NCBI GenBank assembly: GCA_045655865.1
Contig: JAZOQB010000016.1
Span: 1-52,940 of the forward strand
Source: RGIG5579 sp045655865
Lineage (GTDB): Bacteria; Bacillota; Clostridia; Oscillospirales; SIG627
Reading direction: 5' to 3'
Length of the DNA stretch: 52,940 bases
The translations under genes were made by a program, and so were the position numbers. The notes beneath the pieces were generated by a model, which was given only the letters and a program-made list of their open reading frames with translations, had not been told where the DNA came from and made no database searches. Positions 1 to 7,922 of the stretch are shown in pieces. Every line of letters begins with the position of its first letter. Position 1 is the stretch's first letter.

Positions 1-27
1 GCAAAAAAATAAAACTTGACGAACCAG
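1..27 (-). terminator. 3' trailer and terminator of the tRNA-Ala transcript
   Basis: Read on the minus strand, the tRNA is followed by GGTTCGTCAAG (25 to 15) and then a T-rich run interrupted by one A. The 11-nt arm is perfectly complementary to CTTGACGAACC in the tRNA leader (121 to 111 on the minus strand). The terminator hairpin would therefore close around the whole tRNA rather than use a local stem. Termination here is inferred from the U-run. Confidence 0.55.
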
Positions 28-103
<76 letters not shown>

Positions 104-230
104 ATATGAGGGTTCGTCAAGTTTTTATTTATGAAATTATGAAGTGGGGTTCAACTTTGAGTGCATTGCGCTCCCAGCTGAGCTATACCCCCATATAAGG
201 TATACTAGGTGATTTATTTATGAAATTATG
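104..230 (-). repeat. two 38-nt tRNA spacer copies (104-141 and 193-230)
   Basis: Both spacers are exactly 38 nt. On the minus strand each starts with the same 18 nt (CATAATTTCATAAATAAA) and ends in ATAT immediately before a GGGGGTATAGCTCAGC tRNA 5' half. They frame the relic at 142-192. This is what an old tandem duplication of a tRNA plus spacer would leave. Confidence 0.75.
142..192 (-). pseudogene. decayed tRNA-Ala copy
   Basis: The first 22 nt (GGGGGTATAGCTCAGCTGGGAG) are identical to the 5' end of the functional tRNA-Ala at 28-103. The copy then loses the anticodon arm and T arm and ends after about 51 nt in ACCCCACTT. No anticodon loop or encoded CCA can be recognised, so it should not be a functional tRNA. 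It lies upstream of the intact tRNA in the same predicted transcript. Confidence 0.75.
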
Positions 231-282
231 TGGTGGAGGGGAAATTTTCGCTTTGCGATGGCAATCTAGACGTTCCCCTTCC
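231..282 (-). other. tRNA-like minihelix ending in ACCA
   Basis: On the minus strand a 52-nt segment begins GGAAGGGGAA and ends TTTCCCCTCC followed by ACCA. The two 10-nt arms pair with one mismatch and one G-U pair, giving an acceptor-stem-like helix with a 3' ACCA. Like the intact tRNA it is followed by the 38-nt spacer. It keeps only the CTCCACCA-type 3' end of tRNA-Ala. It may be a third, fully decayed array member or a functional small hairpin. Confidence 0.4.
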
Positions 283-297
283 GAATTAACGTGGAGT

Positions 298-326
298 ATT
301 ATAGCACAGAAAATGTAACAATGCAA
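298..326 (-). promoter_or_regulatory. promoter of the tRNA-Ala array
   Basis: On the minus strand a -35 TTGCAT (326 to 321) is followed after 17 nt by a consensus -10 TATAAT (303 to 298). The predicted transcript would start near 291 and cross both tRNA-like relics before the intact tRNA-Ala. Confidence 0.7.
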
Positions 327-531
327 CCTTTTTTTGAGATTTTTTCGAAAAAATTTAAAACTTACGGTCTGACCATAGGAAAAAGTGAGAACGTACAATG
401 TTATAGGAAACGTTTTTTCAGTTCCTTTCTCCATGTTTTGGCATATGATGCAGTAGAAAGCCTATCTGTTGCCACCTGTCTTTCTCTTTCGTATTTCTCT
501 GCGTTTTGAGAATCAAATTTTGGCGAAATTC
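327..531. other. non-coding spacer, no feature recognised
   Basis: This AT-rich stretch separates the tRNA-Ala promoter from the lysine-operon promoter. Short open frames cross it on both strands, but they lack ribosome binding sites and show no recognisable protein character. I see no gene in it. Confidence 0.6.
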
Positions 532-560
532 TTGACAATCATGGGAAAGTGTGTTATTCT
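532..560 (+). promoter_or_regulatory. promoter of the lysine operon
   Basis: A consensus -35 TTGACA (532-537) is followed after 17 nt by -10 TATTCT (555-560). The predicted start lies just ahead of the first riboswitch stem at 569. Confidence 0.8.
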
Positions 561-568
561 CAAAGCTA

Positions 569-727
569 GATAGAGGCGCACTTCATCAAGAGTATTTTGC
601 TTCTTCAGGCTTGCCGAAGCTGAAGCGAGGAAAGGGATGGGTGCCGAAGCGGGCTTTTTCGGCAGAAAGCCAGGCTGGCAGCTGAGATAAAATCTCTGTT
701 GTTGTCGCAGAAATGCGGAGAGCTATC
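569..727 (+). promoter_or_regulatory. lysine riboswitch (L box)
   Basis: The sequence carries the L-box hallmarks in order: GATAGAGG at the 5' side of P1, CTTCATCAAGAGTAT, GGAAAGGGATGGGTGCCGAAGC, GGCTGGC, and closing GAGAGCTATC whose CTATC pairs with the opening GATAG. It binds lysine and controls the downstream lysine-biosynthesis genes by transcription termination. The 3' strand of P1 (721-729) is also nearly complementary to the 5' arm of the terminator at 762, which gives the expected antiterminator alternative. Confidence 0.92.
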
Positions 728-761
728 CGACTTCCAAAGGGATTTTTATTTGGTTTTGTTT

Positions 762-793
762 CGGTAGCTGTTTTGCGGCTGCCGATTTTTTCT
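762..793 (+). terminator. riboswitch-controlled intrinsic terminator
   Basis: CGGTAGCTG and CGGCTGCCG form a 9-bp stem with a TTTTG loop, followed by ATTTTTT. It sits between the aptamer and dapA, so lysine binding is expected to favour it and switch the operon off. Confidence 0.85.
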
Positions 794-808
794 AAGAAAG
801 GATTTACG

Positions 809-1696
809 ATGAAAAACACTATTTTCCGGGGAGCTGCTACCGCTCTTGCTACCCCTCTGAATGAAAAAGGGGTGGATTACGATTCTCTGCAAAGACTCAT
901 TGAGTTTCAGATTCAAGGGGGCATTTCTGCTCTTGTGATCGTAGGGACCACCGGAGAGGGTTCTACTTTGAGCGACGAGGAGCACAGAGACGTCATCTCC
1001 TTTGCTGTTAAGACCGCAGCCGGACGGGTTCCCGTTATCGCCGGGACCGGTTCTAACGACACCCAGTATGCCATCGCCCTTTCACAACACGCTTGCGAGG
1101 TGGGAGCGGATGCGCTTTTGGTAGTCACTCCTTATTACAACAAGGCCACCCAAGAGGGATTGGTTGCACATTTTACAAAAATCGCAGATGCGGTGTCCAA
1201 GCCTATTATTTTATACAACGTTCCGTCCCGAACCGGGTGCAATATAAAGCCTGAGACTGCAGCTCGCCTGGCCGATCACCCGCGCATCGTGGGGATCAAG
1301 GAAGCCAGCGGAGACCTTTCCCAGATTGCTACCCTTGCTCATCTTTGCGGGGATAAAATGGATATTTATTCCGGAAACGATGACCAGATTCTTCCGGTGC
1401 TCTCTCTGGGCGGCGTAGGAGTGATCTCCGTTCTATCCAATCTTCTTCCCGGTCAGACTGAGGCGATCTGTCAAAAGTTCTTCCAAGGGGACATTCAGGG
1501 ATCAAAAGAGTTGCAACTGCGCTATCTTCCCCTGATCCACGATTTGTTCTGCGAGGTCAACCCCATCCCGGTGAAGGCCGCCCTGGCCGCCATGGGATAT
1601 GGCGAGAATTACCTTCGTCTGCCCCTGACTCCCATGGAAGAGAAAAACAGAATCCATCTGATCGAGGAAATGAAAAAACAAGGTATTTTGGCTTGA
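809..1696 (+). CDS. dapA: 4-hydroxy-tetrahydrodipicolinate synthase
   Basis: DapA condenses pyruvate with aspartate semialdehyde, the first committed step toward diaminopimelate and lysine, in the cytosol. The 295-residue length is standard. Visible signatures are GTTGEGSTL near the N terminus, LYNVPSRTG, and the Schiff-base lysine Lys164 in GIKEASGDL. I place the start at the ATG at 809, behind AAGAAAGGA. The longer open frame from 713 runs back through the riboswitch terminator and cannot be the coding start. It is the first gene of the riboswitch-controlled dapA-lysC-lysA operon. Only 9 nt separate its stop from lysC. Confidence 0.96.
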   Translation: MKNTIFRGAATALATPLNEKGVDYDSLQRLIEFQIQGGISALVIVGTTGEGSTLSDEEHRDVISFAVKTAAGRVPVIAGTGSNDTQYAIALSQHACEVGADALLVVTPYYNKATQEGLVAHFTKIADAVSKPIILYNVPSRTGCNIKPETAARLADHPRIVGIKEASGDLSQIATLAHLCGDKMDIYSGNDDQILPVLSLGGVGVISVLSNLLPGQTEAICQKFFQGDIQGSKELQLRYLPLIHDLFCEVNPIPVKAALAAMGYGENYLRLPLTPMEEKNRIHLIEEMKKQGILA

Positions 1697-1705
1697 GGTG
1701 AAAGC

Positions 1706-3034
1706 ATGTTAAAAGTAATTAAGTTCGGCGGGACCTCTTTGGCTTCGGCTGCTCAGTTTGAAAAAGTTGCCCAGATTGTTCGCGGGGACAAAACCCGTCG
1801 TTACGTGGTGGCTTCTGCGCCCGGAAAGCGATATGGAAACGATATCAAAGTGACCGATCTTCTTCTTTCCTGCTATGACAAAGCGCAGGCAAGAGAGGAC
1901 TTTTCCGATGATTTTCGACAGATCCGGGAGCGCTTTTCCCAGATCATTGCCGATTTGGGCATCTCTCTTTCTCTGGACGAGGATTTCGATGCCTTTTACG
2001 AAAAAATCGCCCACGGGGCCACCCGGGATTACGTTGCTTCCCGGGGAGAGCATTTCAATGCCCGTATTTTGGCATCCTACCTGGGCTTTCCCTACGTGGA
2101 AGCGGCAGAAGGCATCTTTTTTGATGAGAACGGAAACCTTTTGCAGGAAGAGACCAACGAAAAGTTGGGAGCGCTGTTAAAAATGAATCAAAGAGCGGTA
2201 CTTCCGGGCTTTTACGGTGCCACCCAAGATGGCCAGATCATCACATTTTCTCGCGGCGGATCCGATATTACAGGATCTTTGGCTGCCCGCGCCGTGAAAG
2301 CAGATCTTTATGAAAACTGGACGGATGTTTCCGGCCTTCTGATGGCGGATCCCAGAATTGTAAAAGATCCGGCTCCCATTAAGGTAGTGACCTACCGTGA
2401 ATTGCGAGAGCTTTCCTACATGGGTGCCAGCGTTCTCCACGAAGACGCCATTTTCCCTGTCAGAAGAGAGGGAATTCCTATCAATATCCGTAACACCAAT
2501 GATCCTGAGGATTCCGGTACTATGATCGTGGAACAGGCTCAGGGGAGCGATGGGATCGTGACGGGAATTGCCGGTAAAAAAGGCTTTGGTGCCATTTACA
2601 TCGAAAAAGGGATGATGAACAGCGAACTGGGCTTTGGAAGAAGAGTCCTGAGTGTTCTGGAGGAGAAGAAGATCAGCTTTGAGCATTTGCCCAGTGGGAT
2701 CGATACTTTGACAGTGGTGGTCAACCGCTCCGATCTGGAACAAAGAGAGAACGAACTGATCCAAGCTTTGCAAAACGCCGTAAAGCCCGACCGCATCCAT
2801 TTTGTGGAAAATCTTTGCCTGATTGCCGTGGTGGGCCGCGGGATGATCAATTCTCCCGGTACCGCTGCTCGGCTTTTTACCGCTCTGGCAAGGGAAAAGA
2901 TCAATATCCGTATGATCGACCAGGGATCCAGCGAGCTTAATATTATTGTCGCGTTAGAGGAAAAGGACTACGAAAAAGCCATTGATGCCATTTACAATGA
3001 ATTTCGTCCGGAAAGGAAAATGAATGCTGTGTAA
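1706..3034 (+). CDS. lysC: aspartate kinase
   Basis: Aspartokinase phosphorylates aspartate to open the aspartate-family amino acid pathway. The 442-residue protein begins with the amino-acid-kinase motif KFGGTSLAS and carries FSRGGSDITGS and a second kinase-domain block around VSGLLMADPR. Its C-terminal 150 residues look like two ACT regulatory domains, the second beginning around LIAVVGRGM, so allosteric feedback is likely. The ATG at 1706 has GAGGTGAAAGC ahead of it. The gene overlaps lysA by 11 nt, which suggests translational coupling. Control by the upstream lysine riboswitch fits a lysine-sensitive isoenzyme. No homoserine dehydrogenase gene is nearby. Confidence 0.95.
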   Translation: MLKVIKFGGTSLASAAQFEKVAQIVRGDKTRRYVVASAPGKRYGNDIKVTDLLLSCYDKAQAREDFSDDFRQIRERFSQIIADLGISLSLDEDFDAFYEKIAHGATRDYVASRGEHFNARILASYLGFPYVEAAEGIFFDENGNLLQEETNEKLGALLKMNQRAVLPGFYGATQDGQIITFSRGGSDITGSLAARAVKADLYENWTDVSGLLMADPRIVKDPAPIKVVTYRELRELSYMGASVLHEDAIFPVRREGIPINIRNTNDPEDSGTMIVEQAQGSDGIVTGIAGKKGFGAIYIEKGMMNSELGFGRRVLSVLEEKKISFEHLPSGIDTLTVVVNRSDLEQRENELIQALQNAVKPDRIHFVENLCLIAVVGRGMINSPGTAARLFTALAREKINIRMIDQGSSELNIIVALEEKDYEKAIDAIYNEFRPERKMNAV

Positions 3035-4322
3035 AAATTTGTCCGTTACCCCATCCGGTCGCTTGCTTTTTGCCGGAAGGGATCTGGGTGAGCTTGCCGC
3101 AAAATACGGTACGGCCCTCTATGTAATGGACGAAGACCGGATCCGGGAAATGTGCCGGATCTACAAAAATGCTATGCACCAGGCCTTTGGAGACAACACT
3201 CAGCCACTCTTTGCCAGCAAAGCTTGCTCTTTTCGTCACATTTATCGCGTGATGAAGGAAGAGGGAATGGGAATCGATGTGGTTTCCTGCGGAGAGCTGT
3301 ACACGGCACAAAAGGCCGGTTTTGATTTAAGTCAAGCCTATTTTCACAGTAACAACAAGACCGATGAGGACATCCGCTATGGTATGGAAGTGGGTGTAGG
3401 GTGTTTTGTAGCAGACAACGTAGAAGAAGTAGAGGCGGTGGAACGCCTGGCCGGTGAGCGAGGCATTTGCCAAAAGATGCTCCTTCGCATCACTCCTGGC
3501 ATTGATCCTCATACCTACGAAGAGGTGGCGACCGGCAAAGTGGATTCTAAATTCGGTTCTGCTATTGAGACCGGTCAGGCCATGGAGATTGTAAAACGGG
3601 CGCTTGCTTGCCCCCACGTTGACCTTGCGGGATTTCATTGTCACGTTGGTAGCCAGGTCTTTGATTCCGATACCTTCATCCGTTCTTCGGAGGTGATGCT
3701 GCGTTTTATCGCGCAAGTCAAAGAAGAGACCGGGTACTTTGCAAGGGAATTGGATCTTGGCGGTGGGTACGGTGTGCGCTATACGGAATCAGATCCGGTT
3801 TTGGATCTGAGAAAGAGTATTTTGGAAGTGGGAGAGCATGTTCGCTCGCTTTGCGTGCAGCTTTCCATTCCACAGCCTAAGATTCTCATGGAGCCGGGAA
3901 GAAGCATTGTGGCAGACGCCGGATTGACCTTGTATTCGGTTGGCACGGTGAAAAAGATTCCGGGATATAAAAATTACGTCTCTGTCAACGGCGGAATGAC
4001 CGACAATCCGCGTTTTGCGCTATACCGCTCCAGTTACACTGTGGTTTTGCCGGAAAAAATGAACGAAGAATGTGATCTTGTGGCTTCCGTGGTTGGCAGG
4101 TGCTGTGAAAGCGGCGATATTTTACAGGAAAATGTGGCTCTGCCGTCTTCTGTGAAGCGGGATGATCTGCTTGCCGTTCTTACCACCGGTGCTTATAATT
4201 ATTCTATGGCTTCCCATTACAATCGGATTCCAAAACTTCCTGTGATCATGATTTCTGGCGGAGAGGATTTTATTGCCGTGCGTCGTGAGACCCTGGAAGA
4301 CATTACCGCATGTGATCTGTAA
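3024..4322 (+). CDS. lysA: diaminopimelate decarboxylase
   Basis: LysA is a PLP enzyme that decarboxylates meso-diaminopimelate to lysine, the last step of the pathway. The 432-residue protein has the fold-type III layout: the PLP lysine Lys66 in LFASKACSF, HCHVGSQ in the barrel, ELDLGGGYG, EPGRSIV, and a C-terminal C-E-S-G-D (CCESGDIL) that supplies the active-site cysteine. The start ATG lies inside the end of lysC. It is the last gene of the riboswitch operon, which therefore holds the first and last enzymes of lysine synthesis. The intermediate dap genes are not in this window. Confidence 0.96.
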   Translation: MLCKNLSVTPSGRLLFAGRDLGELAAKYGTALYVMDEDRIREMCRIYKNAMHQAFGDNTQPLFASKACSFRHIYRVMKEEGMGIDVVSCGELYTAQKAGFDLSQAYFHSNNKTDEDIRYGMEVGVGCFVADNVEEVEAVERLAGERGICQKMLLRITPGIDPHTYEEVATGKVDSKFGSAIETGQAMEIVKRALACPHVDLAGFHCHVGSQVFDSDTFIRSSEVMLRFIAQVKEETGYFARELDLGGGYGVRYTESDPVLDLRKSILEVGEHVRSLCVQLSIPQPKILMEPGRSIVADAGLTLYSVGTVKKIPGYKNYVSVNGGMTDNPRFALYRSSYTVVLPEKMNEECDLVASVVGRCCESGDILQENVALPSSVKRDDLLAVLTTGAYNYSMASHYNRIPKLPVIMISGGEDFIAVRRETLEDITACDL

Positions 4323-4371
4323 AAAGACAAAGACAAGTCTTGAAATTAGGCGCTGTATCCGAAAGGACAGT

Positions 4372-4412
4372 AAAAAGCTGTGTAGAGAATTTCTACACAG
4401 CTTTTAATTTTG
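4372..4412 (+). terminator. terminator of the lysine operon
   Basis: AAAAGCTGTGTAGA and TCTACACAGCTTTT form a 14-bp stem around a short AATT-type loop, followed by AATTTTG. It lies 50 nt after lysA. Confidence 0.85.
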
Positions 4413-4486
4413 TTCTTACACCGTAACAAGCAGGGAAAATGTACGGCACATTTTCCACTTGTTAGGAGAACTTAAAACACGTGAAG

Positions 4487-4618
4487 TTACAGTACGCGAA
4501 TTATTTTTTTGCATTTCTTTATGGCATAATCCAGGGCGGTTTTGGTACCGCTTTTGCGAGTGGCTGGGGTATTTGATTCGTCGTAGTATATGATACGGTA
4601 TTGGCTTTTGTTTATCAT
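4487..4618 (-). pseudogene. relic of a SLOG/DUF1273-type gene (C-terminal fragment)
   Basis: A 43-codon minus-strand frame encodes RIIYYDESNTPATRKSGTK followed by TALDYAIKKCKKIIRVL. The block YYDE, then SGTK, then an AxDYA helix and a terminal hydrophobic strand resembles the end of SLOG/Rossmann-like YspA/DUF1273 proteins, whose full length is several times longer. The frame stays open a short way upstream of the ATG but then runs into the terminator hairpin at 4651-4684. No ribosome binding site is visible. I read it as the surviving tail of a deleted gene. Family assignment is from memory of the motif only. Confidence 0.45.
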
Positions 4619-4650
4619 TTCATAAAGAAAATAAATTGTCGTCAAAATGA

Positions 4651-4684
4651 AAGGAAGCACGAAATTTTCGTGCTTCCTTTTTTA
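4651..4684. terminator. bidirectional terminator hairpin
   Basis: AAGGAAGCACGAAA and its complement form a long stem closing on TTTT, with T-runs on both strands. It would stop transcripts entering from the lysine operon side and from the SulP gene on the minus strand. Confidence 0.8.
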
Positions 4685-4738
4685 TCCTTGATCGTACAAC
4701 GCCTATGGCCAAGTCTATTTCTTGCGAAAGAATAAAAT

Positions 4739-6022
4739 TTAGCATTTAACGCACTTTTTGTAAATCGCCCGGAACAAAACGATCAAATAATGGACAAGCA
4801 AACCAACAACAATGGCGACCACCAAATCAAAAATGACGGTAAGTACAAACGTTAAAATTAAGATCAAAATGTCCGCATAGTTTTTTGATTGGATGATCTT
4901 GACAAATTTACGCCATTCACTCATGTTGTATGCAACAACAAACAAAATGGCAGCAATCACCGGCATGGGAATCAGAGCGGCATACGGCATCAAAAACAAA
5001 AGCACCAACAAAAGAATAACAGAATGCACCATGGCGGCAACCGGTGTTCTACCGCCGTTTTTAATATTGGCTGCCGTTCTTGCGATCGCGCCTGTCGCGG
5101 CAATACCGCCAAACAGAACGCTTGCGATATTACCCACCCCTTGAGCGACCAGCTCTGCATTGGAATTGTGCTTGGAATTGATCATGCTATCAGCTACCAC
5201 GCAGGAAAGCAAAGATTCTATCGCCGCCAAAATGGCGATGGTAAACGCATCGGGTAAAACGGCGATGATTTTATTTGCACTAAAGTCCATGGACGAAAAA
5301 TCCATCTTCGGCAAACCCGACGGTATGGTATAAAGATCGCCAATGGTATAAACGCCATTGGAAAACAAAGGAATGAACCCGACGATGCAAGCGCCTAATA
5401 TCACGGCAATCAAAGAGGGCGGTACGCGTTTTTCCACCTTTGGATATAGGATCAGTACAATCAGACTGATGACACCTACCACCAAAGCTTGCCAGGAAAA
5501 AGTTCCTATAAACTCAATGTTTGCTTCCATTTTTTCGATGGCTTCAATGGGACGGATGCCATTTGCATACGTTAAACCCAGAAAGTCTTTGATTTGGCCG
5601 AGAAAAATTGTAATTGCGATACCGCCGGTGAAGCCGACGGTGATTGAATTGGGTATAAATTTAACCAGTCCGCCAAGTTTTAACACACCCATAAGAATGA
5701 GGATGATTCCCGCAATGGCTGTTGCGATAAAAAGGCCGTCCATCCCTTGACTTGCCACGATACCGGCAACGATGGTTGCAAATGCGGCGGTCGGGCCTGC
5801 AATTTGCACGCGGCTACCACCCAACAGTGCTACGAAAAAGCCCGCTGCAATTGCGGTATAGATACCGCAAGCAGGTTCCACGCCGGAAGCCAATGCCAAT
5901 GCGATGGAAAGCGGCAGGGCAATAATCGCTACAATGAGACCTGCAGTTAAATCCTTAAGTAACTGCGCTTTTTCATAATTTTTTATGACTGAAAAAAACT
6001 TTGGTTTGAGATAACGAAACAT
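4739..6022 (-). CDS. SulP-family anion transporter lacking STAS
   Basis: This 427-residue integral membrane protein belongs to the SulP/SLC26 family, which moves sulfate, bicarbonate or other anions across the inner membrane. It opens with LLKDLTAGLIVAIIALPLSIALALASG, the usual TM1 region, and continues with GPTAAFATIVAG and many hydrophobic segments. Family members usually run to 500-600 residues and end in a cytoplasmic STAS domain. This one stops right after the last membrane segments (residues about 385-427), so STAS is absent. The ATG at 6022 follows AAAGAAAAGAGG. It is a single-gene unit with its own promoter. The substrate cannot be told from sequence alone. Confidence 0.9.
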   Translation of the reverse strand: MFRYLKPKFFSVIKNYEKAQLLKDLTAGLIVAIIALPLSIALALASGVEPACGIYTAIAAGFFVALLGGSRVQIAGPTAAFATIVAGIVASQGMDGLFIATAIAGIILILMGVLKLGGLVKFIPNSITVGFTGGIAITIFLGQIKDFLGLTYANGIRPIEAIEKMEANIEFIGTFSWQALVVGVISLIVLILYPKVEKRVPPSLIAVILGACIVGFIPLFSNGVYTIGDLYTIPSGLPKMDFSSMDFSANKIIAVLPDAFTIAILAAIESLLSCVVADSMINSKHNSNAELVAQGVGNIASVLFGGIAATGAIARTAANIKNGGRTPVAAMVHSVILLLVLLFLMPYAALIPMPVIAAILFVVAYNMSEWRKFVKIIQSKNYADILILILTFVLTVIFDLVVAIVVGLLVHYLIVLFRAIYKKCVKC

Positions 6023-6053
6023 ATGAAACCTCTTTTCTTTTTTAACGTTCTAC

Positions 6054-6082
6054 AGTATAACACCATAAAAATGAAATGTAAA
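6054..6082 (-). promoter_or_regulatory. promoter of the SulP gene
   Basis: On the minus strand -35 TTTACA (6082 to 6077), 17 nt, then -10 TATACT (6059 to 6054), just ahead of the transporter start. Confidence 0.7.
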
Positions 6083-6100
6083 GAAGATCGGGAACATCTC

Positions 6101-6128
6101 TTGAAAAAAAAGAAGAATTATGTATAAT
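6101..6128 (+). promoter_or_regulatory. promoter of the amidohydrolase gene
   Basis: -35 TTGAAA (6101-6106), 16 nt, then consensus -10 TATAAT (6123-6128). It is divergent from the SulP promoter. Confidence 0.7.
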
Positions 6129-6211
6129 AGTATGGTAATCAAGAAAAGAGAAGAAAACGCCGTTTGCGGCCTTGGGCAAGACAGTTCGGTTGGAATTTTA
6201 AGGAGAATAAA

Positions 6212-7039
6212 ATGATCGGAAACATGGAAGTCATTGATGCGCATTGCCACGTTTATCCGGAGAAGATCGCCGCTCGGGCATGCGCGGGAACCGATCGGTT
6301 CTACGGAACGACCGCCGCCGGTAGCGGAACGGTAGCGGGTCTGTTGGAACAATGCAACGATGGCAGAATTGACCGATTTCTGATTCATTCCGTTGCTACG
6401 ACTCCGGCCCAGGTCCGTAGCATCAACGAATTCATTGCTCGCTGTGTGGCGGATGACCCCAAGCGCCTTTTCGGTTTTGGAACGCTGCACCCGGAGAGTG
6501 GGGACATCGCGGGAGACTTTCAACACCTCTTGGAATTGGGGCTAAAAGGGGTCAAGCTCCACCCGGATATTCAGGCCTTCAAGGTGGACGATTATCGCTG
6601 TCTGAAGATCTATGAACTTTGCGAAAAGAACGAGATCCCCATTCTCATGCATACCGGTGACTACCGCTATGATTATTCCAATCCCAATCGGGTGGTTCCT
6701 ATTTTGAAGATCTATACCGGCCTGACCCTCATCGGTGCCCACCTGGGAGGCTGGTCCGTTTGGGAGGAGGCTTGTGAAAAAATGGCCGGGCTTCCCAATT
6801 TGTATGTGGACTGCTCTTCTACTTTTTCTTTTTGTCACGATCTTAAAAAGGCAAAGGAGTGGATCGGTCGTTATGGATATGATCGGGTGCTCTTTGGTAC
6901 GGATTACCCCATGTGGAACCCTATCAGGGAATTGGATACCTTTCTCTCCCTGGATCTGGGGGAGGATGCCAATCGCCGGATTTTAGGGGAAAACGCCAAA
7001 CGACTGTTTCATTTGGATGAAAATTATGAGACACGCTAA
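6212..7039 (+). CDS. amidohydrolase-2 family metal-dependent hydrolase
   Basis: A 275-residue TIM-barrel hydrolase of the amidohydrolase-2 group. It begins with the metal-binding motif DAHCHVYP, carries GLKGVKLHPDIQ in the middle (the KLHP strand), MHTGDYR and IGAHLGG, and ends with the metal-ligand aspartate in LFGTDYPMW. These proteins are cytosolic hydrolases or decarboxylases, and the substrate is not predictable here. I chose the ATG at 6212 because TAAGGAGAATAAA precedes it. An in-frame ATG at 6164 lacks a binding site. The following PHP phosphatase overlaps its end, so the two are probably co-transcribed. Confidence 0.88.
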   Translation: MIGNMEVIDAHCHVYPEKIAARACAGTDRFYGTTAAGSGTVAGLLEQCNDGRIDRFLIHSVATTPAQVRSINEFIARCVADDPKRLFGFGTLHPESGDIAGDFQHLLELGLKGVKLHPDIQAFKVDDYRCLKIYELCEKNEIPILMHTGDYRYDYSNPNRVVPILKIYTGLTLIGAHLGGWSVWEEACEKMAGLPNLYVDCSSTFSFCHDLKKAKEWIGRYGYDRVLFGTDYPMWNPIRELDTFLSLDLGEDANRRILGENAKRLFHLDENYETR

Positions 7040-7826
7040 TCTTCACGCTCACACGTTGTATTCCGACGGAAAATCCTCCCAGGAGGAAATGCTGAAAGCG
7101 GCAATTGCTTGCGGTTTTGTTTCTATGGGTGTGTCAGACCACAGCGAGACCCCTTGCGATTTCAGCTACTGCGCCCGCGCATCACAATACCCGTCCTATT
7201 GTCAAGAGGCCCGGGAGCTAAAGGAAAAATACTCAGATAGGATCGAGTATTTTTGCGGTCTGGAAAAGGACGCCTTTTCTCAAGTTGACCCGGAAATGTT
7301 CGATTATCTGATCGGATCTGTCCACTATGTGTTTTGGGACGGAGAATATACCCCTGTGGACCTTTCCCGGGATTGCCAGGAAAAGCTGATCTCAAAACAC
7401 GGCAGGGGAGAAAAACTGGAATTGGCAAAAAGGTACTACGACACCGTGGTGTCCCACGCCCAAAAAAGTCAGTTTCCCATTCAGGGACATTTTGATCTGA
7501 TCTCCAAATTCGGTCTTTTCGACGATGCCGGAGAGCGCTATCAGGCTATCGCCCTGGAGGCTTTGGATGAGGTGCTGAAAATCGTGCCTTATTTTGAAGT
7601 GAATACCGGCTTGATCTACCGAGGATATCGAAACGTGCAAAATCCGGAGGACTTTCTCTTGCGCCGCATTTTGGAAAAAGGGGGGAAGGTTCTGCTTAGC
7701 TCCGATGCTCACTGCCCGGAAGGTCTGGCCTTTGGCTTTGACGATATGGTTGAGAAGTTGCGCGATCTTGGCTTTTCTTCTATCTGGCAACTTCGACGGC
7801 TCGGCTTTCAGGAAGTCCCCTTATAA
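7017..7826 (+). CDS. PHP-domain phosphatase, histidinol-phosphatase (HisJ/HisK) type
   Basis: A 269-residue PHP-superfamily protein, the size of Bacillus HisJ histidinol-phosphatase, which removes phosphate from histidinol phosphate. Metal ligands are visible in NLHAHTLYSDG at the N terminus, GVSDHSE, EYFCGLEKD, a histidine in IGSVHYV, and SSDAHCPE near the C terminus. The start overlaps the preceding hydrolase by 23 nt. An internal ATG at 7026 (MRHANLHAH) is equally plausible because neither has a strong binding site. No other his genes are nearby, so the histidinol-phosphate role is inferred from family only. Confidence 0.82.
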   Translation: MKIMRHANLHAHTLYSDGKSSQEEMLKAAIACGFVSMGVSDHSETPCDFSYCARASQYPSYCQEARELKEKYSDRIEYFCGLEKDAFSQVDPEMFDYLIGSVHYVFWDGEYTPVDLSRDCQEKLISKHGRGEKLELAKRYYDTVVSHAQKSQFPIQGHFDLISKFGLFDDAGERYQAIALEALDEVLKIVPYFEVNTGLIYRGYRNVQNPEDFLLRRILEKGGKVLLSSDAHCPEGLAFGFDDMVEKLRDLGFSSIWQLRRLGFQEVPL

Positions 7827-7851
7827 TCGAAGAAAATTTACACTTCTGTTA

Positions 7852-7880
7852 TAGACAAAAAGTGAAAAATGTCGTATGAT
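7852..7880 (+). promoter_or_regulatory. promoter of glyA
   Basis: -35 TAGACA (7852-7857), 17 nt, -10 TATGAT (7875-7880), 43 nt ahead of the glyA start. Confidence 0.65.
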
Positions 7881-7922
7881 ATATAGTTGAAGGATAATTG
7901 TTTAAAAACTAGGAGAGGGAAT

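Noticed and set aside
183..509. Short overlapping frames on both strands after the tRNA-Ala region
   Set aside because: They overlap the tRNA promoter and relics, lack ribosome binding sites and give no recognisable protein.
713..808. N-terminal extension of dapA
   Set aside because: It would translate through the end of the lysine riboswitch and its terminator; the ATG at 809 has a good binding site and matches DapA length.
4434..4458. Hairpin GGAAAATGT/ACATTTTCC in the 4.4 kb gap
   Set aside because: A 9-bp stem with no U-run, no repeat elsewhere in the window and no flanking gene to regulate; I could not assign it a role.
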